This document shows, piece after piece, positions 36,486-47,321 of a stretch of DNA of 64,000 bases (its first letter is position 1; each line of letters opens with the position of its first letter). The stretch covers positions 1-64,000 of the forward strand of contig MU623373.1 in NCBI GenBank assembly GCA_025201765.1, given 5' to 3'. A model generated the notes under the pieces. That model saw only the letters and a list, made by a program, of their open reading frames with translations. It made no database searches and was not told where the DNA came from. A program made the translations under genes and the position numbers. Source of the DNA: Daldinia sp. FL1419 (taxonomy: Eukaryota; Ascomycota; Sordariomycetes; Xylariales; Hypoxylaceae).

Positions 36486-39476
36486 ATGGCCGAAATCGCT
36501 GGCTTAGTCTTGGGAGTGGCTGGTCTTGCGGGCGTAATAGGCGCGTTTAGGGATGCTATAGATCTCTTTAATGATTTTATGAGCTCCCGAGAATTCGGTC
36601 GCGACTACGAAATATTAGAGACCAAATTCGACATAGAGAGGACTATTCTGCTACAGTGGTCCGAGCAAGTAAGGCTCTTGCGTTCGGACTACGATAAAAG
36701 ATTGGACGATGAGACCACTCGGTGTGCCATTTCTCGCATCTTGGGATGTATTAAACTCTTAATGGGCGATGAAACCCAATTGAAGGATCGCTATGGTCTA
36801 GGTATAGCGGACGAGCAGCGGCCTGACGAAGAGACGGAGTTCGTAGGAGCTCGACACACCAACTATGTAGCTGTGATTAGCGGCCATCGAATGGCCAAGT
36901 TCGTCAAGGAATTCGAAGCGATGAAATTACGAAGTATTGTACGCGATAAAGGACTAACGATGAGCAAACGAATTCGTTGGGTTGTTCGGGATAAGGCCAA
37001 GTTCGAAGAGTTGGTTAACGAACTGAACCATTTCACTACTAAACTCACGCAGATTGTTCCGATATCTGACAATCAAGCAACCACCCGACGCGCAACCGAT
37101 AAAGATGTTGCTACCATTAGGGATCTGAGAGGGCTCAAGCTCGTCCACGAAGCGGCTGTTGGCAGTAGAATGGTCGTCGCCGAACTAACTCAAGAACACA
37201 TCACACGCACCTGTCAGGAACAGATTCTTTGCCGTTTGTGGTTCAGGACTATCGATGAAAGGAGGGAATCCATCTCCGATGCGCATCGCAAAACTTTTCG
37301 TTGGGCACTTGAACCCCCCGAAGGAAGTTATCCCTGGGACGACCTCTCGGGATGGCTTGAATCTGGCTCGGGGATCTACTGGGTTTCTGGGAAGGCCGGG
37401 AGTGGCAAGTCAACGTTAATGAAGCATTTGATCCAACACAAACGAACCAAGCTCCTATTGTCTAGATGGGCCGGCAACGCACGATACTTCCTCATCCATT
37501 ACTTTTTCTACAATATGGGAACTTACGAGCAAAAGTCGCAAGAGGGCTTATCAAGAACCCTGCTTTACCAAATACTTTCCGAGCACCCATTTCTTATTCC
37601 CGAAGCGCTTCCAAACATGTGGAAGCAACTTTACGACAACGACGGCGCCGCGAATTTGCCATCCGCGACGGAAACTAAGTATGCTTTCCGGGTACTTGCG
37701 ACGAAGGTATCACAGATTGGAAAGTTCTGTTTTTTCATCGATGGGTTAGATGAGTTCGTAGGGGATTACCTCGAAAGCATAGATTTCCTCAAAGAGTTGG
37801 TCATAAACCCGCATATCAAGATCGTGGTCTCGAGTAGACCTATCCCAGATTGCGTCGCCTCCTTTGGCGGACTTCCATCGCTAGACTTGCATCATTTAAC
37901 GCGCGCCGATATTAAGACTTACGTCGAAGAAATCATCGGAGGTCACAAATATATGCAAGGACTCTTAGATCGACATCCGGACGAGGCGATGGCCATCATG
38001 GAGGATTTGGTCGACAAGTCTTCAGGTGTCTTCCTCTGGGTCATTCTCGCTTGCAGGTCCCTCATTCTGGGCTTTGCAGATTACGATAGGATCCACGAGC
38101 TACAGCGCCGGGTTGATGAGTTGCCTCCGGAACTCGAAGAAATGTTCCAACACATGCTTAATGGAATCAACAAGCGCCATAGGGAACAGGGATCTCGCAT
38201 GTTGAGGATATGTTTCGTGGCGCGACAAGCGCAAGACAGGCTAGAATACAGCGACATGACCTTGCTCGGCCTGGCCCTCATAGATGACGATTATACGAGC
38301 ATGGAGCGAATACCGACTATGGAGAAAGGTCAGAAGCGCACGTTATGCGAAGAGCTCGAAGGGCGATTGAGAAGTCGAACAGGAGGGTTGCTAGAAACGC
38401 ATTGGGGGGCAAGCCGCGCCCGTCGAGAAAATCGCAAGCATTGCTTTTGTGGTGCATGGGGTGAAGATGAGCACGACGTCAAGATCGATGCAAGAGTCAT
38501 TTTTATGCACCGTACGGTATTTGAATTCTTGAGCAACGAGAAATCATGGGATCTCGAGTGTTTGCGACCTCCTGATGGGCTTCAGGCGGCCTCGGAATTA
38601 TCTCTCATCGGTCTTTACTCTGCTATGATGAGCACTTCCTACGATTCTGCTCAGGCTACTCGGTTCCTTCGTGATGGATTTGAGTGGGGGGCACAATCCG
38701 ACCTTCAAAATCCCGAAAGCAAAACCAACATCTTCTGGATAGTTCAGCCGTTCATCGATAGCCTAAAATCAGATCCGCAGAGCGACGACGATATGCTCGG
38801 ACGGATTGCCAAGGCAAACGAATCTTCAATGGTAGTGGTGGATCTTGCCGTTGAAGCCGGCGCGATCAATTTCATCAAAAGCCATGCTCCTTTCCTGCAA
38901 GAGGAACCATCAAACTCCAAGAGAGATAGAATATCCGCTTTGCTCTACCAGGCTGTTTCTCTCCCTTTAATGTACGGAGGTATTCGGGAGTGGATATACG
39001 GCGAAGATACGCCTGGTTTGTCCTCGAAAATGGTATCCCTGTTAATTTCTCATGGCGGAGACCCGAACTACGAGGTCTTCGATCCGGTTGAGGCCGCCAC
39101 GACGACTCCGTGGCTTACCTGGTTAGATTCGACATCGTGGATCATTCTAGACGAGAATGACCGGCTACTCCTTGCAGAAATCGCAGAGATCTTTCTACGC
39201 TCAGGTGCCGAAATTTCGGAAGATTTTCGCCAGTGGGTTCAGAGAGAGTTTCAAGAGAGTCGCTATCGCCGCGTTCGAAAAGCAGGCTCCAAGTTGCTTG
39301 ATCTGGCCGAACAATTAGAGCTTGAGAACCCCCCGACTTACCCCGACGAAGACGAAGAACCCCCCAGAGATATGCCGTTATATTTCAATGCCTGTTCACT
39401 ACCCAATCTACGGAAGAGGTCAGGCGATGGCTTTCCGGGACAATATTACAAACGGGCTCGTGTGTCCTATCACTAG
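36486..39476 (+). CDS. HeLo-NACHT NLR-like protein
   Basis: Single-exon frame of 996 residues from MAEIAGLVLGVAGLAG. Residues 1 to ~210 match the HeLo (prion-inhibition) domain: a glycine-rich hydrophobic start, REFGRDYEILETKFDIERTILLQWSE, and a terminal RWVVRDKAKFEELVNELNHF. After a linker, a NACHT NTPase has a P-loop at 302-310 (GKAGSGKST), a Walker B with Asp419 followed by GLDEF, and VVSSRP as the sensor-like motif. The ~470-840 region is helical. Residues ~840-930 hold degenerate ankyrin-like pieces (SLLISHGGDPNYEV, IFLRSGAEIS). HeLo domains of HET-S and related proteins form membrane-active toxins in heterokaryon incompatibility, and fungal NLRs trigger them. No clear intact C-terminal repeat array or amyloid motif is visible. 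The ligand is unknown. Confidence 0.9.
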   Translation: MAEIAGLVLGVAGLAGVIGAFRDAIDLFNDFMSSREFGRDYEILETKFDIERTILLQWSEQVRLLRSDYDKRLDDETTRCAISRILGCIKLLMGDETQLKDRYGLGIADEQRPDEETEFVGARHTNYVAVISGHRMAKFVKEFEAMKLRSIVRDKGLTMSKRIRWVVRDKAKFEELVNELNHFTTKLTQIVPISDNQATTRRATDKDVATIRDLRGLKLVHEAAVGSRMVVAELTQEHITRTCQEQILCRLWFRTIDERRESISDAHRKTFRWALEPPEGSYPWDDLSGWLESGSGIYWVSGKAGSGKSTLMKHLIQHKRTKLLLSRWAGNARYFLIHYFFYNMGTYEQKSQEGLSRTLLYQILSEHPFLIPEALPNMWKQLYDNDGAANLPSATETKYAFRVLATKVSQIGKFCFFIDGLDEFVGDYLESIDFLKELVINPHIKIVVSSRPIPDCVASFGGLPSLDLHHLTRADIKTYVEEIIGGHKYMQGLLDRHPDEAMAIMEDLVDKSSGVFLWVILACRSLILGFADYDRIHELQRRVDELPPELEEMFQHMLNGINKRHREQGSRMLRICFVARQAQDRLEYSDMTLLGLALIDDDYTSMERIPTMEKGQKRTLCEELEGRLRSRTGGLLETHWGASRARRENRKHCFCGAWGEDEHDVKIDARVIFMHRTVFEFLSNEKSWDLECLRPPDGLQAASELSLIGLYSAMMSTSYDSAQATRFLRDGFEWGAQSDLQNPESKTNIFWIVQPFIDSLKSDPQSDDDMLGRIAKANESSMVVVDLAVEAGAINFIKSHAPFLQEEPSNSKRDRISALLYQAVSLPLMYGGIREWIYGEDTPGLSSKMVSLLISHGGDPNYEVFDPVEAATTTPWLTWLDSTSWIILDENDRLLLAEIAEIFLRSGAEISEDFRQWVQREFQESRYRRVRKAGSKLLDLAEQLELENPPTYPDEDEEPPRDMPLYFNACSLPNLRKRSGDGFPGQYYKRARVSYH

Positions 39477-40293
39477 CGGCAAGCGAGCGCGTTTCTCGCG
39501 TTCGCGATTGATACCCCTGGTGCTTCCAGCTGACTATAACTTATAAGCTGGGTAGGAGAGCCATTACGTGGTCCAGAATTGTTAATGTGGGCGCCTTTGG
39601 GGATTAGAAGTCGTGCCATTTAAATGCAACCAGACTTGAGGGCACTGTTAGAGTTGACTGCGATAGTTAGTATACTATTCAAAAGGCTTCAACTACTCGA
39701 AATCAACTAAGCAAGGTTCCTTTTGCAATTAACAGCTTTACACTGCTAAAAGCCGCATCTGTTATTAACCGTTTCCTAGTAAGTCAATCCAGTTACTCGC
39801 GTTTCTTAGTTGGGCCTGTGTTCCGTAGCGGTGGCATTGTCGTTTTTAGAAAACTTATATGATCGAATTAGTCAAGTAAGGGTCGTAATATCAAAGCGCT
39901 TTAATGCCATAAAGTTCGAACCGACCCAAGTCGTGGAAAAATAGCATCCGGTGGGATAATACCCTGCCAATAGGCCCCTGATACCCTGATGGCGCCTCTC
40001 CGTTACTGCAACATTATATTTCTATGCTCAATCTTAGATAACCGATTCGAATTCCTTCCTTGCGACGGCCAATGCGACTATAGCTATTTATTGTATATTA
40101 TAAAATAAGTCCATGAATCGGGAAGGTGATCCGGTGGAAGTAACGATCCAGACCGCAGTCCGGCCCTCCAATAGGTTATAAATCTTGTCTTTCACCCAGT
40201 CCTTCCAAGAATGGTTATAACGCTGTAAGTCTTGCGTACTGCATTTAATCAATTACTTACCTTATTAATACACGCCGCGTACGCGATCTCAAT
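39477..40293. other. Intergenic, no gene seen
   Basis: 3' region of the NLR-like gene and promoter of the secreted protein. An upstream ATG near 40212 is followed by gtaagt but could not be connected to the coding frame. Confidence 0.55.
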
Positions 40294-41302
40294 ATGTTTC
40301 TGGCGGTCCTTGTGGTCTCATTACTTGTCTTTGCCGGAGATGCGTCGGCAGCTACGTGGTATTTTCTCCGATACTATCCGGCGTCGGGGCAGAAGTTTAC
40401 ATCATTTTCCGGAGAGATGACTATTCCGTCCCTGCCGAAAGCTGGGACGTACTACTTGTGGCCGGGACTCCAACCGACCGATAATAGTGGCGTGTATCAG
40501 AATGTGCTCGATGGAAGAAGCGGCACATGGTGGATCGGATCAGGAGTATGTCGTACTGATTAATTCTCGTCCTTCTTCCCGGCCTACTCTAGGAAATATT
40601 TACTCCCCGGGCAATTCTTATTAGCTAGAATGTCCGTTAACATGTCTTATTCTAGTGGTGCTGTTCGAACCCCAACCTCCCATGGGGAAGTGGCTTTAAC
40701 ACCTACGCCAACGAAAAGGTCGCGTTCGACAACAAGCTAGACAGCAGCGGCTCATCGTGGACATCAACTCTTACCCGTCAACCCACCGGCGAAAAGGTAA
40801 CGGACAGTTTTCCGCTTGGTACGTTTTAGCTTGGTAGAGTATTTAAATGCCATGAACGCCGAAGAGCTAACATGTTTTCTAGCTGGGAAATCGTTTAATC
40901 AAGCATTATTCGCCATCGAGCTGTATGTTTATTCGTGACTCCTTTCGGTAATTGAAAGTAGAGAGTTGATTTTTCTGTAGCACTGGTGTTAATTGGGACT
41001 TTGGTCCCCTCGCGTTCTCGAACGTCGTAATCGTAAGTAACCACCAGCCTAGAAATGCCTCCTATTCTGAGCCTTAGCCCCCCCTCTGTCACTGTGGGTC
41101 TATATTGGGCCATGAGTGATTGTCTGGATCTAATAGTTAACAGACGAGCACTGGTACTGATTCGAGCTGGTGTAATACGAAACCTGAGAACTATAATGGT
41201 GCCAGCGCATATTCAATTACCGGTCTGAGTGCAACCGTGAGCAGCAACACGGTTACCTGCAAAATCGATTCCGTGATTCTTCAGAAGCCCGCTTCATTAT
41301 AG
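40294..41302 (+). CDS. Small secreted protein of unknown function
   Basis: Five exons: 40294-40545, 40656-40818, 40883-40922, 40981-41032 and 41144-41302. Every junction is GT-AG and in phase, giving 221 residues. Residues 1-20 form a signal peptide (MFLAVLVVSLLVFAGDASA). The mature part is Trp/Gly/Ser/Asn-rich and probably a beta-sandwich. Distinctive pieces are FSGEMTIPSLP, YYLWPGLQPTDNSGVYQNVL, TWWIGSG|WCCSNPNLPWG, WDFGPLAFSNVVI and SYSITGLSA-like SAYSITGLSATV. It has four cysteines in the mature part: an adjacent CC pair, one in SSWCNTK and one in VTCKID, suggesting two disulfides. I recall similar uncharacterised fungal secreted proteins, but no function. It is a candidate effector or wall/lectin-like protein; that is inference. 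Confidence 0.82.
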
Positions 41303-42841
41303 CTCAAGAATTACAATATCACAATACAGATGGTTTTGATATTAACCTGGTGGTGTTAGGCTTTCGTGAGACTTATAATTAGCAGAGCCTAGACGAATAC
41401 GACGAAAGAACTTATCGCATCTAAATAACCAAAGAGGTTCTAACTGCTTTTAAAGTTACTACATCAAGTCAGTGTAGACTGGGGCGGTTATATGGGTGCT
41501 CAGATAGCTAGCTAGCAAACCAACACTGTATTATGTCTTACCTGAAATCTTTCCATTTATTTCAGTCCTTATGCTTATTGAAGCTGTCGCTGGCGTGTGA
41601 TACCCCCCTTAGCAGCCCCTTTCTCGTCCCGGGTGTGTAGTCGATTATACAGCACGATGAACCCCTAAAGGCCAAGTATCGGGAATCGAGCAGAGCTGCT
41701 TGTATGTAGATGCTTCTATTATTCGTTGATTTTACTTGGCTAGCGTAACTAGTTGTGTCTTGTTCTAATTTCACAAGAGGTAGAAATACGGGGTAGAAAT
41801 ATGGGCAACTAAAAAAGGTTTGGATTTTGACTTACATATATGCCAATATGTACCTACCTGCCTACCTACTTAGGTACATACCTAAGTGATGCATGTATTT
41901 CGTAGTTGGGATTTACACTACATACTAGTGTAGGTTAGTTGTTTTGCATTGGTGCCGTGAGGGTAGAAGAAATGCCGATCGGTACTATTTATATTATATA
42001 CCTAGGTAACTAAGTATGGAAGTACCTACCTATACCCGCAAGTACCTCTTAGTAGTACATACATTGGCGCGTCACTTGACTTGGAGGCAGTGCAATCCCC
42101 CTCTCCAGCGTCGGGCCTTCCTATTCTCCAATGTTGAAACTTCCATGCCTAGTCGAATTTACACGTAATTATTTATCCTTTTGAATTTCATCCGTCACTA
42201 GAACTTAAGACTAAACCAACCAAGTTTACGTATCCGGGTTGCGATTCATTACTTAGGAGTAGAATTCTACATAACACCAGTTAGAAACAATTTCCTAACC
42301 AAACAAAAGCAGATCTTCGCGCGAGTCTTCAAGCCAGACCCCCTTTCGAACTTGGCATTGGTGGTTAACGGGGCAAAACGGGGCTCGTCTGCCTTATCAG
42401 AACCATCGATCTGTCGTCATCGATTGTAAAAAATACCTAGCACAAGCCCTCGAAAGAAGCCCGGTTTTTGCGCCCCCGGATTTGACGAACACAATTTCCA
42501 TTTTATTCTTCTTTTAGTGTGGTCTTCTCCGGTTCTTCCAAAATGTCTTGGGAACTTACCCGGCGCCGCATCGTTCGCGCAGTTAATAGTAAATTCATAT
42601 TCGATCGCATCGTACGTTGACGCATTCCATACGATCCTATCTACCTAGCTCTGCCCTTTAGAATCGGCCAACAACCCCTCCCATCAGCGTCGACATCATC
42701 ATTGTTGTTATCATCACTGTTTTCACTATCGCCCCTTCGTGCACTTAAAAAGCTACCATAATTTACCTGGCCTTATACACCTAGTACTAACCTTTCGTCC
42801 GTATTCAGCCTCTTCTTCATGCTGTCATCTTCTTTATCGAG
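41303..42841. other. Intergenic, no gene seen
   Basis: Rich in tacctaggta motifs (41850-41888, 41998-42050). The stretch 42300-42841 is probably the promoter and leader of the Mpv17-family gene. Short ORFs carry no signal. Confidence 0.55.
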
Positions 42842-43683
42842 ATGGTCATCATTGCGCGATTGGTGTCGCGTTTCAACGCCTATTACGATGAGCGCCCAGG
42901 TATTAAAATAACAACTCCCCTCGTAAACTTTCTCTGTATGAGGCTAACGCAATTCAACTTAGTTCTTACGATGATGGTGACGAACGCCGTCCTCGGAGGT
43001 ATCGCCGATACCGTAGCCCAGACGATAACGTCCGTCCGAGAACGAGCACTACGAAAGCCCGGCGGCATTACCAAGGATGATACGGCTGCAATCGAGATCC
43101 ACGAGCTAGATCGCAAGAATCCTTGGAACGATCGCGAGTTGATTCCGGATTCTAAGGACCTTCCGCCTCCCTTCGACTTCGAGCGGTTGACGAGGTTCAT
43201 GGCCTACGGTTTTGGAATGGCTCCTTTGCAATATAAGTGGTTCAGCTTCCTCTCGCGAGCATTCCCCATTACGAAGACGAGCGCCTTCGCTCCGGCGATG
43301 AAGCGGGTGGCTTTCGACCAGTTAATATTCGCCCCATTCGGTATCGCTTGCTTCTTCACAGTTATGACCGTAGCGGAGGGAGGTGGCCGTAGAGCGGTCG
43401 CTCATAAGCTCAGGGACATGTACATTCCGACTCTGAAGGCGAACTTCATGGTCTGGCCTGCTGTGCAGGTTATCAACTTTAGGTTGATGCCGGTTCAATT
43501 CCAACTAGTAAGTCTCTTCGATTACGGTACACATATTATGAGGAACGCTTTATTAATACTTATCTATAGCCCTTCGTTTCTACTATCGGTATTGCCTGGA
43601 CCGCGTACCTTTCCCTGACGAACGCTTCTGAGGAAGTGGAGCAGAAGGCAGCTCCATATTCCCCTAACATTCGTCTTCAGTAG
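42842..43683 (+). CDS. Mpv17/PMP22 family membrane protein
   Basis: Exons 42842-43507 and 43570-43683 (62-nt intron, GTAAGT...CTATAG, phase 0) give 259 residues. The splice restores the family C-terminus: WPAVQVINFRLMPVQFQL|PFVSTIGIAWTAYLSL. Other hallmarks are YNAYYDERP-like FNAYYDERPGIK near the start, AVLGGIADTVAQ, RFMAYGFGMAPLQYKWF, and FDQLIFAPFG. A hydrophilic insert of about 50 residues after the first helices distinguishes the longer fungal form. Members (yeast Sym1, animal Mpv17 and PXMP2) are four-helix proteins of the inner mitochondrial or peroxisomal membrane, possibly channels. Localisation here is not decided by the sequence. Confidence 0.92.
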
Positions 43684-44652
43684 GCCATCGGTCTATACCT
43701 AAAAAGACTGTTAGACTTTTTCGTTGTATTTTAGTTGATTGTCAACTCGGCAGGCGTTACGGCGTCGAAGAGCGTGGTCTTCGTAAGTTAATCGACATGA
43801 CCGATATAATAGGGGTATGGGATGGGTTCATTCGTTCTTGGTTGAAAATCGTAAGCTCGGTGATTTGGGTATAGCCTTGTATTTACCTGAGTAGACGCAA
43901 GAAAATCGAAAATATTATTTATACGCAAATATGATTAGGTATTCATCTAGTTTCGTTCTGTTCGAGTTTATACAGTACATATCCAGCAGCACCAGCACAC
44001 TCTGCTACCAACAAACGTCTTTTTAGGAATATGCCGGTGATAGTTTCTCGATTAGAGGATATTAGTGGCCAATCCAAGGTTGACTTCAACCTATTGCCAG
44101 AATAGAATCGCAACATGATGTATAATCCTATCGTGGCGTACGTCGATATAAGGAGATATGATCCAATGAGTTATAGGTAGAGCTGAAGGAGCAGAATAAG
44201 ACGACAATCATGACACCACTTATTGTGCATTTGGCGGCAATCTCCTATAGGCTTGTCCCTAATGACTGATGTATCAAACCACTAAATTATCTAGTGCGGT
44301 TACATGCCTGATTTTAGCGTGGCTAGATGCAGCCCGTAGCATGGACGGGTTGCCTAGGACGTCACCTGTGAAGCTCGTTAACCTCACCCCACTCAAATTT
44401 ATTAGGGGGGAAGGGGGGGGCAGGGGGGAGCTTTCCCAGCTGTTTTACCCCTCTGCCCCTCCATTGTATTATTATTAGTCCCCATCTTTCTGCTGAGGAC
44501 TCTCTACTGCGTGCTTTTTCCCAACGGACGTCCAAGAAAAAAAACACGCCGTTTGAAATACCGCAACATCTTTTTTTTCTAGACATTCTCTTACTCCCCC
44601 CTAGGAGTCTCGCATCAGATTATAGACCAATTGAACATCTTCATCCCTCAAA
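43684..44652. promoter_or_regulatory. Intergenic and PGK promoter region
   Basis: The part upstream of the phosphoglycerate kinase has a G-rich block (44404-44431), then CT-rich DNA (44560-44600) shortly before the ATG. The latter is a usual feature of highly expressed fungal genes. No separate gene is seen. Confidence 0.5.
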
Positions 44653-46060
44653 ATGTCGCTGTCAAACAAGTTGTCTATCACGGACGTTGACCTAAAGGGC
44701 AAGAGGGTGCTTATCCGGGTATGTGATATCTTGCTATTAATGATGCTATGCGATTTAACTTCCTATACTAATATCAACTACTCCATCAGGTCGACTTCAA
44801 CGTTCCTCTTGACGCTGATAAGAAGGTCACCAACAACCAACGTATTGCCGGTGCTGTCCCCACCATCAAGTACGCGATCGACAATGGCGCAAAGGCGGTC
44901 ATCTTGATGTCCCACCTCGGCCGTCCCGATGGCAAGGTCAACCCCAAGTACAGCTTAAAGCCCGTCGTTCCGGAGCTTGAGAAGCTGCTAGGCAAGAGCG
45001 TCGAGTTTGCGCCGGACAGCGTTGGCCCCGAGGTCGAGGCTATCGTGAACAAAGCAGACAACGGTCAGGTCGTTCTGCTAGAAAACTTGCGATTCCACGC
45101 CGAGGAAGAAGGTTCTTACAAGGATGCGGACGGCAAGAAGGTGAAGGCGGATAAGGCCAAGGTTGAAGAGTTCCGAAAGGGATTGACTGCTCTCGGCGAT
45201 GTCTACATCAGTAAGTACTTCCAGCGCAAAGACTTGTGGCGTAGCCCAACGCCATAGAAAATGGGCTTTGATATTAACGAATTACCCCTCTAGACGACGC
45301 TTTCGGAACCGCGCACCGAGCTCACTCCTCTATGGTCGGTATCGACCTCCCCCAGAAGGCTGCTGGTTTCCTCATGAAGAAGGAGCTTGACTACTTCGCG
45401 CAAGCTCTTGAGTCGCCTAAGCGCCCCTTCCTCGCCATTCTCGGCGGCGCCAAGGTCTCGGACAAGATCCAGCTCATCTACAACCTACTAGACAAGGTCA
45501 ACAGCATCATCATCTGTGGTGGCATGGCCTTTACATTCAAGAAGACCCTCGAAGGCGTCAATATCGGCGCTTCTCTCTTTGATGAGGCTGGCTCTAAGAA
45601 CGTCGCCAATCTCATCGAGAAGGCCAAGAAGAACAACGTCAAGGTTGTCCTACCTGTTGACTACATCACTGCGGACAAGTTCGACAAGGATGCCAACACT
45701 AGCACGGCGACTGATAAGGATGGCATTCCGGACGGCTGGATGGGTCTTGATTGCGGTCCTGAGTCCATCAAGCTATACAAGGAGACTATCGACTCCGCCC
45801 AGACCATCCTATGGAACGGTCCCCCTGGTGTCTTCGAGTTCGAGAAGTTCGCCAACGGCACCAAAGCTACTCTAGACGCCTTCACAGCTGCCGTAGCTTC
45901 CGGCAAGATCGGCATCATCGGCGGTGGTGACACTGCTACCGTGGCCGCCAAGTATGGCGCCGAGAGCAAGTGCTCTCACGTATCTACCGGTGGTGGTGCT
46001 TCCCTCGAGCTCCTAGAGGGCAAGGCTCTACCCGGCGTGGTTGCTCTCAGCACCAAATGA
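44653..46060 (+). CDS. pgk1: Phosphoglycerate kinase
   Basis: Exons 44653-44718, 44790-45210 and 45294-46060 (introns of 71 and 83 nt) give 417 residues, the usual length. Start: [22 protein letters not shown]. Signature pieces are VDFNVPLD (just after intron 1), [41 protein letters not shown] (across intron 2), [31 protein letters not shown], and the C-terminal [16 protein letters not shown]. The enzyme makes ATP and 3-phosphoglycerate from 1,3-bisphosphoglycerate in cytosolic glycolysis. The codon choice (many C-ending codons) fits high expression. Confidence 0.98.
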
Positions 46061-46647
46061 GAACTTGGGAGATCGGTGCGTCTGTGAGCATCGCTTGGAA
46101 CGGCTTAGAAAGAGGTCACGTACCCGGTTTGGGATGGTTAGCTAAATGCTGGTAACGGCGGATCAGCCGGGCGGTAGCCACTTTTTCCATTGTTACGGTT
46201 TATTGATAATGTTACGTATTGAACCTACGATAAAAGCTACAGAGCTAAAAGACCGGATAAATACCTGATAACATATTAGACGTACACATACAACTACTAG
46301 GTATTACGTATTTCGCCGTCGGATTTATAATAAATACAGTACAGTTTGTTTTGGATGGTGTATCGATGCTGATATTGACCGTAGCTGGAGGTAAGTAAAG
46401 GGGAGAATGGTCTTGGTACGTCAAGGCAAGGAGGTTCTCTATTGTGTCATGCTCAGCAGCTCTACGTCTGCTAGTCTATTTATTAATCAAGCCCTTGCTC
46501 ATTGGCTCCGTACCCGACGAAACAACGCAGAGCACCGGAGAATAGATACAATGCCAACTCGAGTTTCTAATAATGGCTTGATCCTTATGCTACTAGTCCT
46601 GCTTGCTTCATCATCGTGTTGCGAGTGCTCCGCCTGTAGCTATAGGT
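46061..46647. other. Convergent 3' intergenic region
   Basis: Between pgk1 (plus) and sem1 (minus). No coding signal. Confidence 0.6.
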
Positions 46648-47321
46648 TCATCTTCGTTTCGAGGCTTCGACTTTCTTGAGCTCCTCTCTGTTTGGGGACG
46701 TGGTTAGTCTCTGGGATATTGAAGAAAGGGAGAAAAAGATAAAGGTAAAGGTAAAGGGATATGTATAGGGCTTGCGGTAGTGTAAAGCGGAGTAGTAAAG
46801 TTATAAATGCTGGGCTAATTTGGGTATAGTCGGAGAACCGGCCGGTGTGGCACAAATTCAAATATCGACAGTTTACGAGGTAAGAGGAACGTGGGAGGTA
46901 GATAGGCAAAAAGTGGACGTACCTCAATTGTGCTGAGAAATCGTCGGAAGTATCATCGTCGTCCCAGCTTTCCTCCCATAGGTGCTGCGTCGTAGTGCCG
47001 TTACCGCCCGCTGTTGTCGCTGCTGCTTCGGTCTCCTCTGCCGGCCAGTCTGGTCGATGCCGTTAGTAGCTAAACACCTAGCTAGGTGGCTTTGATTACG
47101 TAGGTGGACTACGTGATAGAACAAAGTGTATCCATCGAAATCAAAGCGTATCATAAGATACGGGACAGGAGAATAGACTGACCTTCTACGGGAAAATCTT
47201 CAAACTCATCGTCTTCTTCCAAAGCAGCAGCCGGCTTCTGCTGTGCCTGGGGCTGCTGCGACTGGTCCTTGGAAGCTTCGGCAGCGGGCTTGTCAGCGGC
47301 CTTGTTCGAGGGTGCGGCCAT
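46648..47321 (-). CDS. sem1: 26S proteasome complex subunit Sem1/Dss1
   Basis: Minus-strand exons are 47183-47321, 46923-47049 and 46648-46687; the introns of 133 and 235 nt are GT-AG and all phases agree. They give 101 residues, too fragmented for simple ORF calling. The first exon is Ala/Gln-rich and ends in the acidic motif LEEDDEFEDFPVE. The second begins DWPAEETEA and holds the second conserved acidic/Trp block, HLWEESWDDDDTSDDF. The junction to exon 3 reads SAQLREELKKVEA. This two-block acidic pattern followed by a basic helix is diagnostic of Sem1/Dss1, a largely disordered protein. It is a subunit of the 19S regulatory particle lid, also found in TREX-2 and with BRCA2-type proteins. 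Confidence 0.93.
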
